A stretch of DNA of 20,696 bases from an uncultured Collinsella sp. (GTDB taxonomy: Bacteria > Actinomycetota > Coriobacteriia > Coriobacteriales > Coriobacteriaceae). Below, one piece after another: positions 6,276-14,453 of the stretch; position 1 is the stretch's first letter, and every line of letters starts with the position of its first letter. The translations under genes were made by a program, and so were the position numbers. The notes below the pieces were generated by a model. That model searched no databases, was not told where the DNA came from, and worked only from the letters and a program-made list of their open reading frames with translations. The DNA lies in the NCBI GenBank assembly GCA_902490095.1, contig CABUCQ010000029.1:1-20696 (forward strand), given 5' to 3'.

Positions 6276-7667
6276 ATGGCATATGACGAAAGGGAGACGG
6301 GGCTGACGGTCGAGGACCGCGGCTCAAAGTTGGGCCTCCCTCAAAACCAAGATGCAGAGGCCAATGTGCTGGCCGCCATGCTGCTATCGCCCGAGGTGGT
6401 CGAGGAGGCCCAGGTCGAGCTGCAGCCCGATGACTTCTACCGGCCCATTCATAAGACCATCTACACCGCGATGGTCGATATGTACAACAGCCGCATTCCC
6501 ATCGACTCTATCTCGCTGATCGATTACCTGCGCAGCATCAACAAGCTTGATGCCGTGGGCGGCGAGGCCTACATTTTGGAGCTGATGGGCCAGACCCTGT
6601 CGCTCGTGAACTGGCAGCACCATGCCGCCATCGTCCGCCGCGACTCGATGCTGCGCGAGCTGATCGGTGCCACCAACGAGATCAACGCGCTGGCCTATAA
6701 CGCCCCTACCGACACCAAGGAGGTCGTGGAGCTGGCCGAGAGCAAGCTGCTCAAGGTCACGGCGCGCGAGGTCAAGTCGAGCTATAAGACACTGACCGAG
6801 TTTATGGTCGAGGCCTATAACGAGGCCGAGGAAGTGTGTAAGGCCGGCGGACAGGCCGCGGGCGTGCCCACCGGCTTCCCGTCACTCGACCGCATGCTTA
6901 TGGGTTTCCGCGAGGGCCAGCTCATCATTATCGGCGCCCGCCCTGCCGTGGGTAAGACGTCGTTCGCTCTGAACCTGGCGCTGAATGCCGCCGCTGCGGG
7001 CTATACCGTCGGCTTCTTTTCGCTGGAGATGTCGGGCAAGGAAATTGCCCAGCGCCTGATTTGCGCCTACGCCATGATCTCGATCAGCGACTTCCGTACG
7101 GGCCGCATTAGCCCCGAGCAGTGGGCCAATATCAACGAGGCCACGCAGACCTTGTCTAAGCTCGACATTCTGATTGACGATACGCCCGGCACCACGGTGA
7201 CCGAGATCCGCGCCAAGAGCCGCCGCATGCTCCACAACAAGGAGAAGGCCATTATCATCCTGGACTACCTGCAGCTGGTGAGTCCTCCGCCGGGGCGTCG
7301 CTCCGAGAGCCGTACCGTCGAGGTCTCCGAGATGTCGCGTGGTTTAAAGATCATGGCCAAGGAGCTCAAGATTCCGCTCATTGCACTGTCGCAGCTGTCA
7401 CGTCAGGTCGAATCCCGTACCGGCAAGCGCCCGCAGCTTTCCGACCTTCGTGAATCGGGCTCCATCGAGCAGGACGCCGATATCGTTATGTTCTTGGACC
7501 GCTCCGCCGACGAGGCCGAAGCCTCGCGCGACGATCGACCCGACGAGGGCGTTACGCGTATCGTCGTGGCCAAGAACCGTTCGGGCCCGATCGGCGACGT
7601 CGACCTGATGTTCCTGCCGGCATCCACCAAGTTCTATGAGCTTGATGGGGCACATGCCGAGGAGTAG
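6276..7667 (+). CDS. dnaB: Replicative DNA helicase DnaB
   Basis: 463 residues. The N-terminal DnaB domain (about 20-125) starts LPQNQDAEANVLAAMLLSPE, typical for the primase-interacting part. The RecA-like helicase domain follows with PTGFPSLDRMLMGF, Walker A GARPAVGKTS (220-229), FFSLEMS, Walker B IIILDYLQLV (326-335), and the DLRESGSIEQDADIVMFL segment that holds the arginine finger region. The enzyme is a ring hexamer that unwinds DNA at the fork. No intein is inserted. Three ATGs lie close together (6264, 6270, 6276); I chose 6276 because GAGGA (6266-6270) is at good distance from it. Location after rplI is common in bacteria. Confidence 0.97.
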   Translation: MAYDERETGLTVEDRGSKLGLPQNQDAEANVLAAMLLSPEVVEEAQVELQPDDFYRPIHKTIYTAMVDMYNSRIPIDSISLIDYLRSINKLDAVGGEAYILELMGQTLSLVNWQHHAAIVRRDSMLRELIGATNEINALAYNAPTDTKEVVELAESKLLKVTAREVKSSYKTLTEFMVEAYNEAEEVCKAGGQAAGVPTGFPSLDRMLMGFREGQLIIIGARPAVGKTSFALNLALNAAAAGYTVGFFSLEMSGKEIAQRLICAYAMISISDFRTGRISPEQWANINEATQTLSKLDILIDDTPGTTVTEIRAKSRRMLHNKEKAIIILDYLQLVSPPPGRRSESRTVEVSEMSRGLKIMAKELKIPLIALSQLSRQVESRTGKRPQLSDLRESGSIEQDADIVMFLDRSADEAEASRDDRPDEGVTRIVVAKNRSGPIGDVDLMFLPASTKFYELDGAHAEE

Positions 7668-7694
7668 GACAGGCGCCCGTTGCACGGGTATACT
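7666..7694 (+). promoter_or_regulatory. Probable purA promoter
   Basis: -35-like AGGACA (7666-7671), a 17-base spacer and -10 TATACT (7689-7694). It overlaps the last bases of dnaB and leaves a leader of about 60 bases before purA. Confidence 0.5.
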
Positions 7695-7760
7695 GGGAAT
7701 GTTTTGTGCTTCTGCGTGCCGGCGTGGCGCGTAGACAGTCCATGAATGTAAGGAGTAAAC

Positions 7761-9047
<1,287 letters not shown>

Positions 9048-9069
9048 TCGGGACTATTTGGTTATTGCG

Positions 9070-9115
9070 ATATACCCCTTTGCAGCCCGGACGGGCGGCC
9101 GAGGGGTATATTTGC
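9070..9115 (+). terminator. Hairpin between purA and purD, probable terminator or attenuator
   Basis: ATATACCCCT (9070-9079) pairs with AGGGGTATAT (9102-9111), with a smaller GC-rich hairpin (9085-9096) inside. Only a short T-rich tail (TATATTTGCTT) follows the GC part, so termination may be partial and purD could be reached by readthrough. Confidence 0.5.
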
Positions 9116-9722
9116 TTGCAAAGGGCTCGCGCGGAGCGGGCCATTCATCCATAGAGGAGGCACCCTTGAAGGCGGACACTCAAACCATCGACATCCTGTT
9201 GTTGGGCAGCGGCGGCCGTGAGCATGCTTTGGCAGCTAAGCTCGCAGCATCACCGCGCGCCGGCAAGCTCTACATCGCGCCGGGCAACGGCGGCACCGCG
9301 AGCTGCGGCGAGAACGTTGTTCTCGACGACTGCGATCCTGCGGCCGTGGCGGCGTTTGCGCAGAGTCACGGATGCGGACTCGTGGTAATTGGCCCCGAGG
9401 CTCCGCTCGTGGCGGGCGTGGCCGACGCCGTGCGCGCGGCGGGCATTCCCTGCTTTGGCCCGGGTGCCGAGGGCGCCCAGATGGAGGGCTCCAAGCTGTT
9501 CTCCAAGCAGCTCATGGAGCGCGCCGGTATTCCGACGGCAGCCTACGGCTCGTTTACCGACGAGGCTTCGGCTCTTGCCTACGTGCGCGAGCAGGGCGCC
9601 CCGCTGGTCGTCAAGGCCGACGGCCTTGCCGCGGGCAAGGGCGTTATCGTGGCGACCGAACTTGAGCAGGCCGAGGAGGCCGTGCGCGAGTGCTTTGGCG
9701 GCACCTTTGGCGATGCCGGCAA

Positions 9723-9802
9723 CACCGTGGTTATCGAGGAGATGCTGACCGGCCCCGAGTGCCACCGTGGTTATCGAGGAGATGCTCGTTGGTCCCGAGT
9801 GC
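9723..9802 (+). repeat. 40-nt imperfect tandem duplication inside purD
   Basis: 9723-9762 and 9763-9802 match at 35 of 40 bases. In frame, both encode VVIEEML-x-GPEC, with x = T in the first and V in the second; the other differences are silent. The 40-nt period shifts the frame by +1. Confidence 0.95.
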
Positions 9803-10071
9803 TCGCTGCTGGCCTTTACCGACGGCAAGACCGTGCGCCCCATGGCTACCTCGCAGGACCACAAGCGCGCGCTCGAGGGCGACAAGGGCCCCAACACCGG
9901 CGGTATGGGCGTCTACAGCCCAGTGCCCATCGTGACCGATGAGGAGCACGCCACGATGGTGAAGGTCATGGAGCAGACCGTGGCCGAGCTCGCTGCCGAG
10001 GGTATCGACTACCGCGGCTGCCTGTACGGCGGCTTTATGCTCACGCCTGCCGGTCCCAAGGTACTGGAGTT

Positions 10072-10103
10072 CAATGCCCGCTTTGGTCAACGCCCGCTTT
10101 GGC
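10072..10103 (+). repeat. 16-nt imperfect tandem duplication inside purD
   Basis: CAATGCCCGCTTTGGT (10072-10087) is followed at once by CAACGCCCGCTTTGGC (10088-10103). Both encode NARFG; the two differences are silent. The frame shifts by +1. Confidence 0.95.
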
Positions 10104-10547
10104 GACCCCGAGACGCAGGTCGTGCTTCCGCGCCTTAAGAACGACCTGGTCGAGGTCATGCTGGCTTGTGCCAACTGCGAGCTCGACCAGATTGAACTCG
10201 ACTGGCGCGACGAGTGGGCCGTGGCCGTTGTCCTGACGAGCGCGGGCTATCCCGGCAGCTATGAGAAGGGCAAAGTCATCACCGGTATTGAGGATGCCGA
10301 GGCCATGGAGAACGTGACCGTGTACCACGCGGGCACTGCCGTGGTGGACGGCCAGCTCGTGACCAATGGTGGCCGCGTGCTTGCCGTGACCGCTCTGGGC
10401 GACACGTTCGAGAACGCTCGCAACCTTGCCTACGAGGCCTGCGAGAAGATTGATTTTGAGGGCAAGACCCTGCGTCACGACATCGGCCTGCGCGCGCTGC
10501 GCGGTCGCGACGCCTGGGATGCCTAAAATCCGAGAGGAATGAGACGG

Positions 10548-11243
10548 ATGGACGAGAAGAACGAAGAGCTCGTGGACGCGCAGGTCGTCGAAGAGGACAG
10601 CCGCATGTATGGGCACGCCGAGGGCGAGCCTGGTGGCGAGGTCGCTGACGAGCCGGCACTGGTGCTGGGTGACGACGACCCGCACGATGCCGAGCTGCAC
10701 GAGAAGATTCTTTCGGAGGAGTGCGCCTGGAAGGGCAAGATCCTCGACGTCCACCGTCTTGAGGTTGAGCTGCCCAACGGTCGCCACAGCGCCCGCGATA
10801 TCGTTCGCCATCCGGGTGCGGCGGCCGTTGTGGCACTGACCGAGAGCGGCAAGATCGTACTGGTGCGTCAGTACCGCACCGCCATCGACCGCGTGACGGT
10901 CGAGATTCCCGCCGGCAAGCTCGATCCAGGCGAGGACCCGCTCGATTGCGCCAAGCGCGAACTGCATGAGGAGACGGGCTTTAGGGCTGGTCGTATTCGC
11001 TTTTTGACGTCGATTGTCACGTCCTGCGGTTTTTGCGATGAGATTATTCATATCTACCTGGCCACCAAGCTCGAGTTCGACGCGCCCAACCCCGATGATG
11101 ACGAGTTCGTCAACGTGGACCTGGTGCCGCTGCACGAGCTGATCGACGCCGTACTCGACGGCAAAATCGAAGACGCCAAGACCGTCGTAGGCGCCTTGGC
11201 CTGCGATAGCATCGCGCACCGCTTGGGTGGAACTGAGCTCTAG
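10548..11243 (+). CDS. Nudix hydrolase, ADP-ribose pyrophosphatase-like
   Basis: 231 residues. A full Nudix box covers 123-145 (G123, E129, R137-E138-L139, E141-E142, G144), the Mg-binding catalytic helix. Before it, VVALTESGKIVLVRQYR and VTVEIPAGKLDPGE match the ADP-ribose pyrophosphatase subgroup, which splits ADP-ribose into AMP and ribose 5-phosphate; substrate choice is inferred. The first 55 residues are very acidic (many E and D, few K) and are not part of the usual domain, which is about 180 residues. The start is ATG at 10548 with AGAGGA about 10 bases upstream; ATG at 10539 is too close to that site. It lies 21 bases after purD and may be cotranscribed with it. Confidence 0.88.
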   Translation: MDEKNEELVDAQVVEEDSRMYGHAEGEPGGEVADEPALVLGDDDPHDAELHEKILSEECAWKGKILDVHRLEVELPNGRHSARDIVRHPGAAAVVALTESGKIVLVRQYRTAIDRVTVEIPAGKLDPGEDPLDCAKRELHEETGFRAGRIRFLTSIVTSCGFCDEIIHIYLATKLEFDAPNPDDDEFVNVDLVPLHELIDAVLDGKIEDAKTVVGALACDSIAHRLGGTEL

Positions 11244-11271
11244 GTTACGCGGTTTTACCAAACCGCGTAAC
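11244..11271 (+). repeat. Perfect 12-bp hairpin directly after the Nudix stop codon
   Basis: GTTACGCGGTTT (11244-11255) pairs perfectly with AAACCGCGTAAC (11260-11271) around TACC. It begins at the base after the stop. No T-run follows, so it may stabilise the 3' end or act with Rho rather than as an intrinsic terminator. Confidence 0.7.
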
Positions 11272-11287
11272 GAGCCGACGCTGCAAA

Positions 11288-11379
11288 CGCCCCTAAGCGG
11301 CAATCTGCCTTTCAATCGTCGCTCGCGTACCGAAGTACGCGTCGCTCCTCTTTCAAGGCACCTTGCTCGCTAAGGGACG
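11288..11379. repeat. 92-bp imperfect palindrome upstream of the ABC transporter gene
   Basis: The two halves are imperfect reverse complements. The core is CGCGTAC (11324-11330), loop CGAA, GTACGCG (11335-11341). The outer arms pair CGCCCCTAAGCG (11288-11299) with CGCTAAGGGACG (11368-11379) at 10 of 12 positions. The intervening parts also match in pieces (GCAA..TGCCTT against AAGGCA..TTGC). It looks like a degraded dispersed palindrome. Confidence 0.6.
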
Positions 11380-11488
11380 TTTTCGCTGGCGCTGCCGGAA
11401 CATTGGCGTCACGCTTGTTGGGCGATTTTTCTTTCACCCGACCAGGCAACCGAGTTTGTCACGCTATCTATTTATCTTCGAGGAACAC

Positions 11489-13261
11489 ATGCTTAAGAGG
11501 TTTTTGTCGTATTACAAGCCCCAGTTGGGGCTTTTTGTTGCCGATACGGTTTGCGCCCTGGTGCTTGCCGCTATCGATCTGGCGTTTCCCATCATTTTGC
11601 GTAATCTGACGGGCGGGCTGTTCACTCAAGGCCAAGCGGCCATTATGCAGGCAATCGGCATGATCGCGGTTGGACTGGTGCTGATGTACGCCGTCCGCTG
11701 CGCTTGCCGCTACTTTGTGAGCTATTGGGGCCACGTTATGGGTGCGCGCATGGAGTCCAAGATGCGCGAGGACCTGTTCGATCAGTACGAGCGCTTTAGC
11801 TTTGCATACTTCGATCGCAACAGCTCGGGCGACATGATGAGCCGCGTGGTCAACGATCTGTTCGATATCTGCGAGGCGGCGCACCACGTGCCCGAGTGGA
11901 TCATCATCTGCGGCATCGAGATTATTGGCTCGTTTGCGATCCTCTTTACCATCGCCCCGGTGCTGGCGCTCGCCATGGCCGTGGTGACGGCGGCGTTTGC
12001 GGTCATCATGTTTTGGCAGAACATGCGCATGCGCGAGGTTTTTAGCGACAGCCGCAAAAAGATCAGCGGCATCAATGCGCAGCTGCAGGATTCGCTTGCG
12101 GGCATGCGCGTGGTCAAGAGCTTTGCCAATGAGGAGACCGAACGCTTCAAGTTCCGCGCCTCCAACAATCGCTATCTTTCGTCCAAGGAGAACATGTATC
12201 ACGCCATGGGCGTCTATACTGCGACGTATGGCCTGCTCTCGGGCGTGCTCTATGTGATCGTGGTGCTGCTGGGCGGCTGGCTGGTCGCCCAGGGGCAGCT
12301 GCAAGCGGTCGATATGGCGACCTTCGCTCTCTATATTTCGCTGTTCTGCACGCCGCTCGAGACACTCGTCAATTCGGCCGAAACGTATCAGAAGGCTATC
12401 GCCGGCTTTAAGCGTATGGACGAGGTGCTCTCGACCGCGCCGGATATCCAGGACAAGCCGGGCGCTACGGATCTGCAGGTGACTGCCGGCGCCGTGGAGT
12501 ATCACGACGTGTGCTTTAACTACGAGGATGTTGAGCTGGGCGAGGGCGATGCCGACGAGCGTCCCGTTATCGACCATATGGACCTGTCCATCAAGCCCGG
12601 GCAGACCATCGCTTTGGTTGGCCCTTCGGGCGGTGGCAAGTCCACGACCTGTTCGCTGCTGCCGCGCTTTTATGACGTGGCTGCCGGATCCATTAGCATC
12701 GACGGCCAAGACGTGCGCGATGTGACGCAGCAGAGCCTGCGCCGTGCCATCGGCCTGGTGCAGCAGGATGTCTATCTGTTTGACGGTACGATTGGCGAGA
12801 ACATCGCCTACGGCAAGCCGGGCGCTACAGCGGAAGAGATCGCCGAGGCCGCCCGTCGCGCCAACATCGATGCCTTTATCGAGTCGCTTCCACAGGGCTA
12901 CGACACCGTGGTGGGCGAGCGTGGCAGCCGTCTTTCGGGCGGACAAAAGCAGCGTGTTGCCATCGCGCGCGTGTTTCTCAAGAACCCCAAGATCCTGATT
13001 TTGGACGAGGCGACAAGTGCTTTGGATAATGAGAGCGAGGAGGCGGTGCAGGAGTCGCTCGAAGAGCTGGCACGCGGACGTACCACGATTATCATCGCCC
13101 ACCGTCTTTCGACCATTAAGCATGCCGATGAGATTGCGACCGTTGAGCATGGTCGCGTTGTGGAGCGTGGCACGCACGAGGAGCTTCTCGCCCGTGGCGG
13201 CACCTATGCCCGTTACTATCGAATGCAGTTCGAAGGTGCGCGTGCGCGCGAGCTCGACTGA
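11489..13261 (+). CDS. ABC transporter half-molecule, fused membrane and ATPase domains
   Basis: 590 residues. Residues 1 to about 315 form a six-helix exporter-type membrane domain; about 335-575 form the ATPase with Walker A GPSGGGKST (378-386), Q-loop VQQD (424-427), signature LSGGQ (482-486), Walker B ILILDEATSALD (502-513) and H-loop IIIAHRLST (H538). This is the MsbA/multidrug-exporter layout, so it should work as a dimer that exports lipids, drugs or peptides; the cargo cannot be told. The segment 345-358 is an acidic insertion (DVELGEGDADER) between the first strands of the ATPase. The start is ATG at 11489 with GAGGA at 11480-11484; the frame is open back to 11363 through the palindrome. 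A single half-transporter without an adjacent partner suggests a homodimer. Confidence 0.93.
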   Translation: MLKRFLSYYKPQLGLFVADTVCALVLAAIDLAFPIILRNLTGGLFTQGQAAIMQAIGMIAVGLVLMYAVRCACRYFVSYWGHVMGARMESKMREDLFDQYERFSFAYFDRNSSGDMMSRVVNDLFDICEAAHHVPEWIIICGIEIIGSFAILFTIAPVLALAMAVVTAAFAVIMFWQNMRMREVFSDSRKKISGINAQLQDSLAGMRVVKSFANEETERFKFRASNNRYLSSKENMYHAMGVYTATYGLLSGVLYVIVVLLGGWLVAQGQLQAVDMATFALYISLFCTPLETLVNSAETYQKAIAGFKRMDEVLSTAPDIQDKPGATDLQVTAGAVEYHDVCFNYEDVELGEGDADERPVIDHMDLSIKPGQTIALVGPSGGGKSTTCSLLPRFYDVAAGSISIDGQDVRDVTQQSLRRAIGLVQQDVYLFDGTIGENIAYGKPGATAEEIAEAARRANIDAFIESLPQGYDTVVGERGSRLSGGQKQRVAIARVFLKNPKILILDEATSALDNESEEAVQESLEELARGRTTIIIAHRLSTIKHADEIATVEHGRVVERGTHEELLARGGTYARYYRMQFEGARARELD

Positions 13262-13280
13262 TTGATATGACAGGAAGTTT

Positions 13281-14246
13281 ATGGCTGACAAGAACCCTTT
13301 GACTCCGGAAGAAGTGACGGAGTTATTCTCCGAAATCGATGCATCCGGCGTCTTGGATCCCACGCTCGCCAAAAAGCGTACCGAGCGCATGCGTGAGAAG
13401 GAGGCTGCGGCCAAGCGCGGTGACAAAGCGGCGCTAGCGCAGCTGCGCAGCGAGGACCGCGCGAGCCAGGCAAAACATATCGACCCGCTGTCCGAGGACG
13501 ATCCTTCGGGCTCGCAGGTGAGCCATACCATTACGAAGACCGCGATGGCCGTGGTCATCGGTATTTTGGTGCTGATCGTGGGCATGCAGATTGGCTACGG
13601 CGTGATGCGTCGTCTGAACACCGCCAACCTGTCCGAGAGCGTTTCGGTCGATACCGTTTCGACCGCGCTCAAGGGTGGACTTGAATGGGGCAACGGCTTT
13701 ACGCAGTTCCCGCTCGACTTCACCGTCGATGAAGCCGATGAACGCACGGGCACGGTCGAGGTGACGGTGTTGGACACATCGTCTGCCAACGAGCTCGAGC
13801 TGCTGTCCAACGGGCAGATTCAGGCCGCGGCGCTTGCGACCAACGCGTTGCTCAACGATAAGATCGACCGCGTGGTGTATAACGTTCACGCCTATATCGA
13901 CGAGGATAGCAACATTCAGCACGATTCCTTCTTTGGCATGTTCCCCGCGCGGGGCCACCAGAGCGCCATTTTGACGTTCGTGTGGACCAAGAGCTCATCC
14001 AACGCCACGAGTATCGACTGGAAGATGCGCATCGTGAGTATGGATGACACCATCGCCGAGCGCATTCAGAAGCAGGTGAACTCGGTGTCGTCGTTGATTG
14101 AGGACCCGGTGGTGAGCCAGACCAAGATTGACGAGGAAAAAGCCGAGCGCGATCTGGAGCATCGTCTGCATGGCCGCGAGATTTTCCGCGGCGGCAAGCC
14201 CGATCGCACACCGTCCGAACTGCTGGAGCAGGACAAGAAAAAATAA
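13281..14246 (+). CDS. Unknown single-span membrane protein
   Basis: 321 residues; I do not recognise the family. Residues 1-85 are charged and probably cytosolic, with a helical stretch rich in K, R, E and A (30-65). One membrane helix covers about 86-108 (TKTAMAVVIGILVLIVGMQI). The rest, about 110-321, should be outside; it has a central mixed region (GTVEVTVLDTSSANELELL, IQAAALATNALLNDKIDRVVYNVHAYI) and ends in a charged tail EQDKKK. AGGAAG stands before the ATG. It starts 19 bases after the ABC transporter, so the two are likely cotranscribed, and a strong terminator follows. A role linked to the exporter or the envelope is only a guess from position. Confidence 0.85.
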   Translation: MADKNPLTPEEVTELFSEIDASGVLDPTLAKKRTERMREKEAAAKRGDKAALAQLRSEDRASQAKHIDPLSEDDPSGSQVSHTITKTAMAVVIGILVLIVGMQIGYGVMRRLNTANLSESVSVDTVSTALKGGLEWGNGFTQFPLDFTVDEADERTGTVEVTVLDTSSANELELLSNGQIQAAALATNALLNDKIDRVVYNVHAYIDEDSNIQHDSFFGMFPARGHQSAILTFVWTKSSSNATSIDWKMRIVSMDDTIAERIQKQVNSVSSLIEDPVVSQTKIDEEKAERDLEHRLHGREIFRGGKPDRTPSELLEQDKKK

Positions 14247-14252
14247 GACGCC

Positions 14253-14293
14253 ATCATCCCGCGTGAGCCACAAGCCCCGCGGGATGATTTTTT
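14253..14293 (+). terminator. Rho-independent terminator upstream of carA
   Basis: A perfect 11-bp stem (14253-14263 with 14278-14288) with a 14-base loop is followed by TTTTT (14289-14293). It ends the transcript of the preceding genes. Confidence 0.92.
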
Positions 14294-14384
14294 AATCCCC
14301 GTCCCAGAGAAATCATTATGCACAGAAAGTCATAATTATCATTTCGTAAACATTTCGATGAAATTAACGCCATGAGGCATGCTT

Positions 14385-14400
14385 GCGGTTACAATACCGC
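14385..14400 (+). promoter_or_regulatory. Possible carA promoter -10 box inside a small inverted repeat
   Basis: A -10-like TACAAT (14390-14395) is enclosed by GCGGT (14385-14389) and ACCGC (14396-14400). No good -35 at 16-18 bases is visible; TTAACG (14364-14369) is 20 bases away. The stretch 14300-14365 is AT-rich and holds ATTTCG twice, 11 bases apart. A start near 14402 would give a short leader containing the PyrR-type hairpin. Confidence 0.35.
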
Positions 14401-14417
14401 GAGGCCTAACTACACAC

Positions 14418-14450
14418 CTTTAAGCCGGTCCTGTGAGACCGGGAAGGAGA
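14418..14450 (+). promoter_or_regulatory. PyrR-type RNA-binding hairpin overlapping the carA ribosome binding site
   Basis: CCGGTC (14425-14430) pairs with GACCGG (14437-14442) around CTGTGA, preceded by TTTAAG and followed at once by GAAGGAGA, which is the carA Shine-Dalgarno (14444-14449). The pattern GGTCC-TGTGAGACC-GGGAAGG matches the PyrR-binding loop known from Gram-positive pyr genes. In actinobacteria such a loop lies next to the Shine-Dalgarno, and PyrR bound with UMP is thought to block translation. There is no terminator-antiterminator pair here, so I infer translational control. The pyrR gene is not in this window. Confidence 0.75.
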
Positions 14451-14453
14451 ATT

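Larger units (their letters stand above)
9166..10526 (+). pseudogene. purD: Phosphoribosylamine-glycine ligase gene, broken by two frameshifting duplications
   Basis: PurD makes GAR from phosphoribosylamine, glycine and ATP in purine synthesis. As written the reading frame changes twice: 9166 to about 9762, about 9763-10087, then about 10088-10526. Both changes come from tandem duplications (40 nt at 9723-9802, 16 nt at 10072-10103). With one copy of each removed the protein would be 434 residues, the normal length, and all motifs are there: LLLGSGGREHALA, GPEAPLVAGVADA, the ATP-grasp stretch VVKADGLAAGKGVIVA, GDKGPNTGGMGVYSP, and LEFNARFGDPETQVVLPRL. The start is TTG at 9166, with GAGGAGG 5 bases before it. 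The rest of the sequence shows no decay, and the repeat copies differ mainly at silent sites, so I think an assembly error is more likely than a true pseudogene. Confidence 0.9.

Noticed and set aside
9723..10103. Programmed ribosomal frameshifting in purD
   Set aside because: There is no slippery heptamer and the frame changes are fully explained by tandem duplications.
11468..13585. A 705-codon open frame on the minus strand across the ABC transporter gene
   Set aside because: It mirrors the clear ATPase and membrane domains on the plus strand and has no protein motifs of its own.
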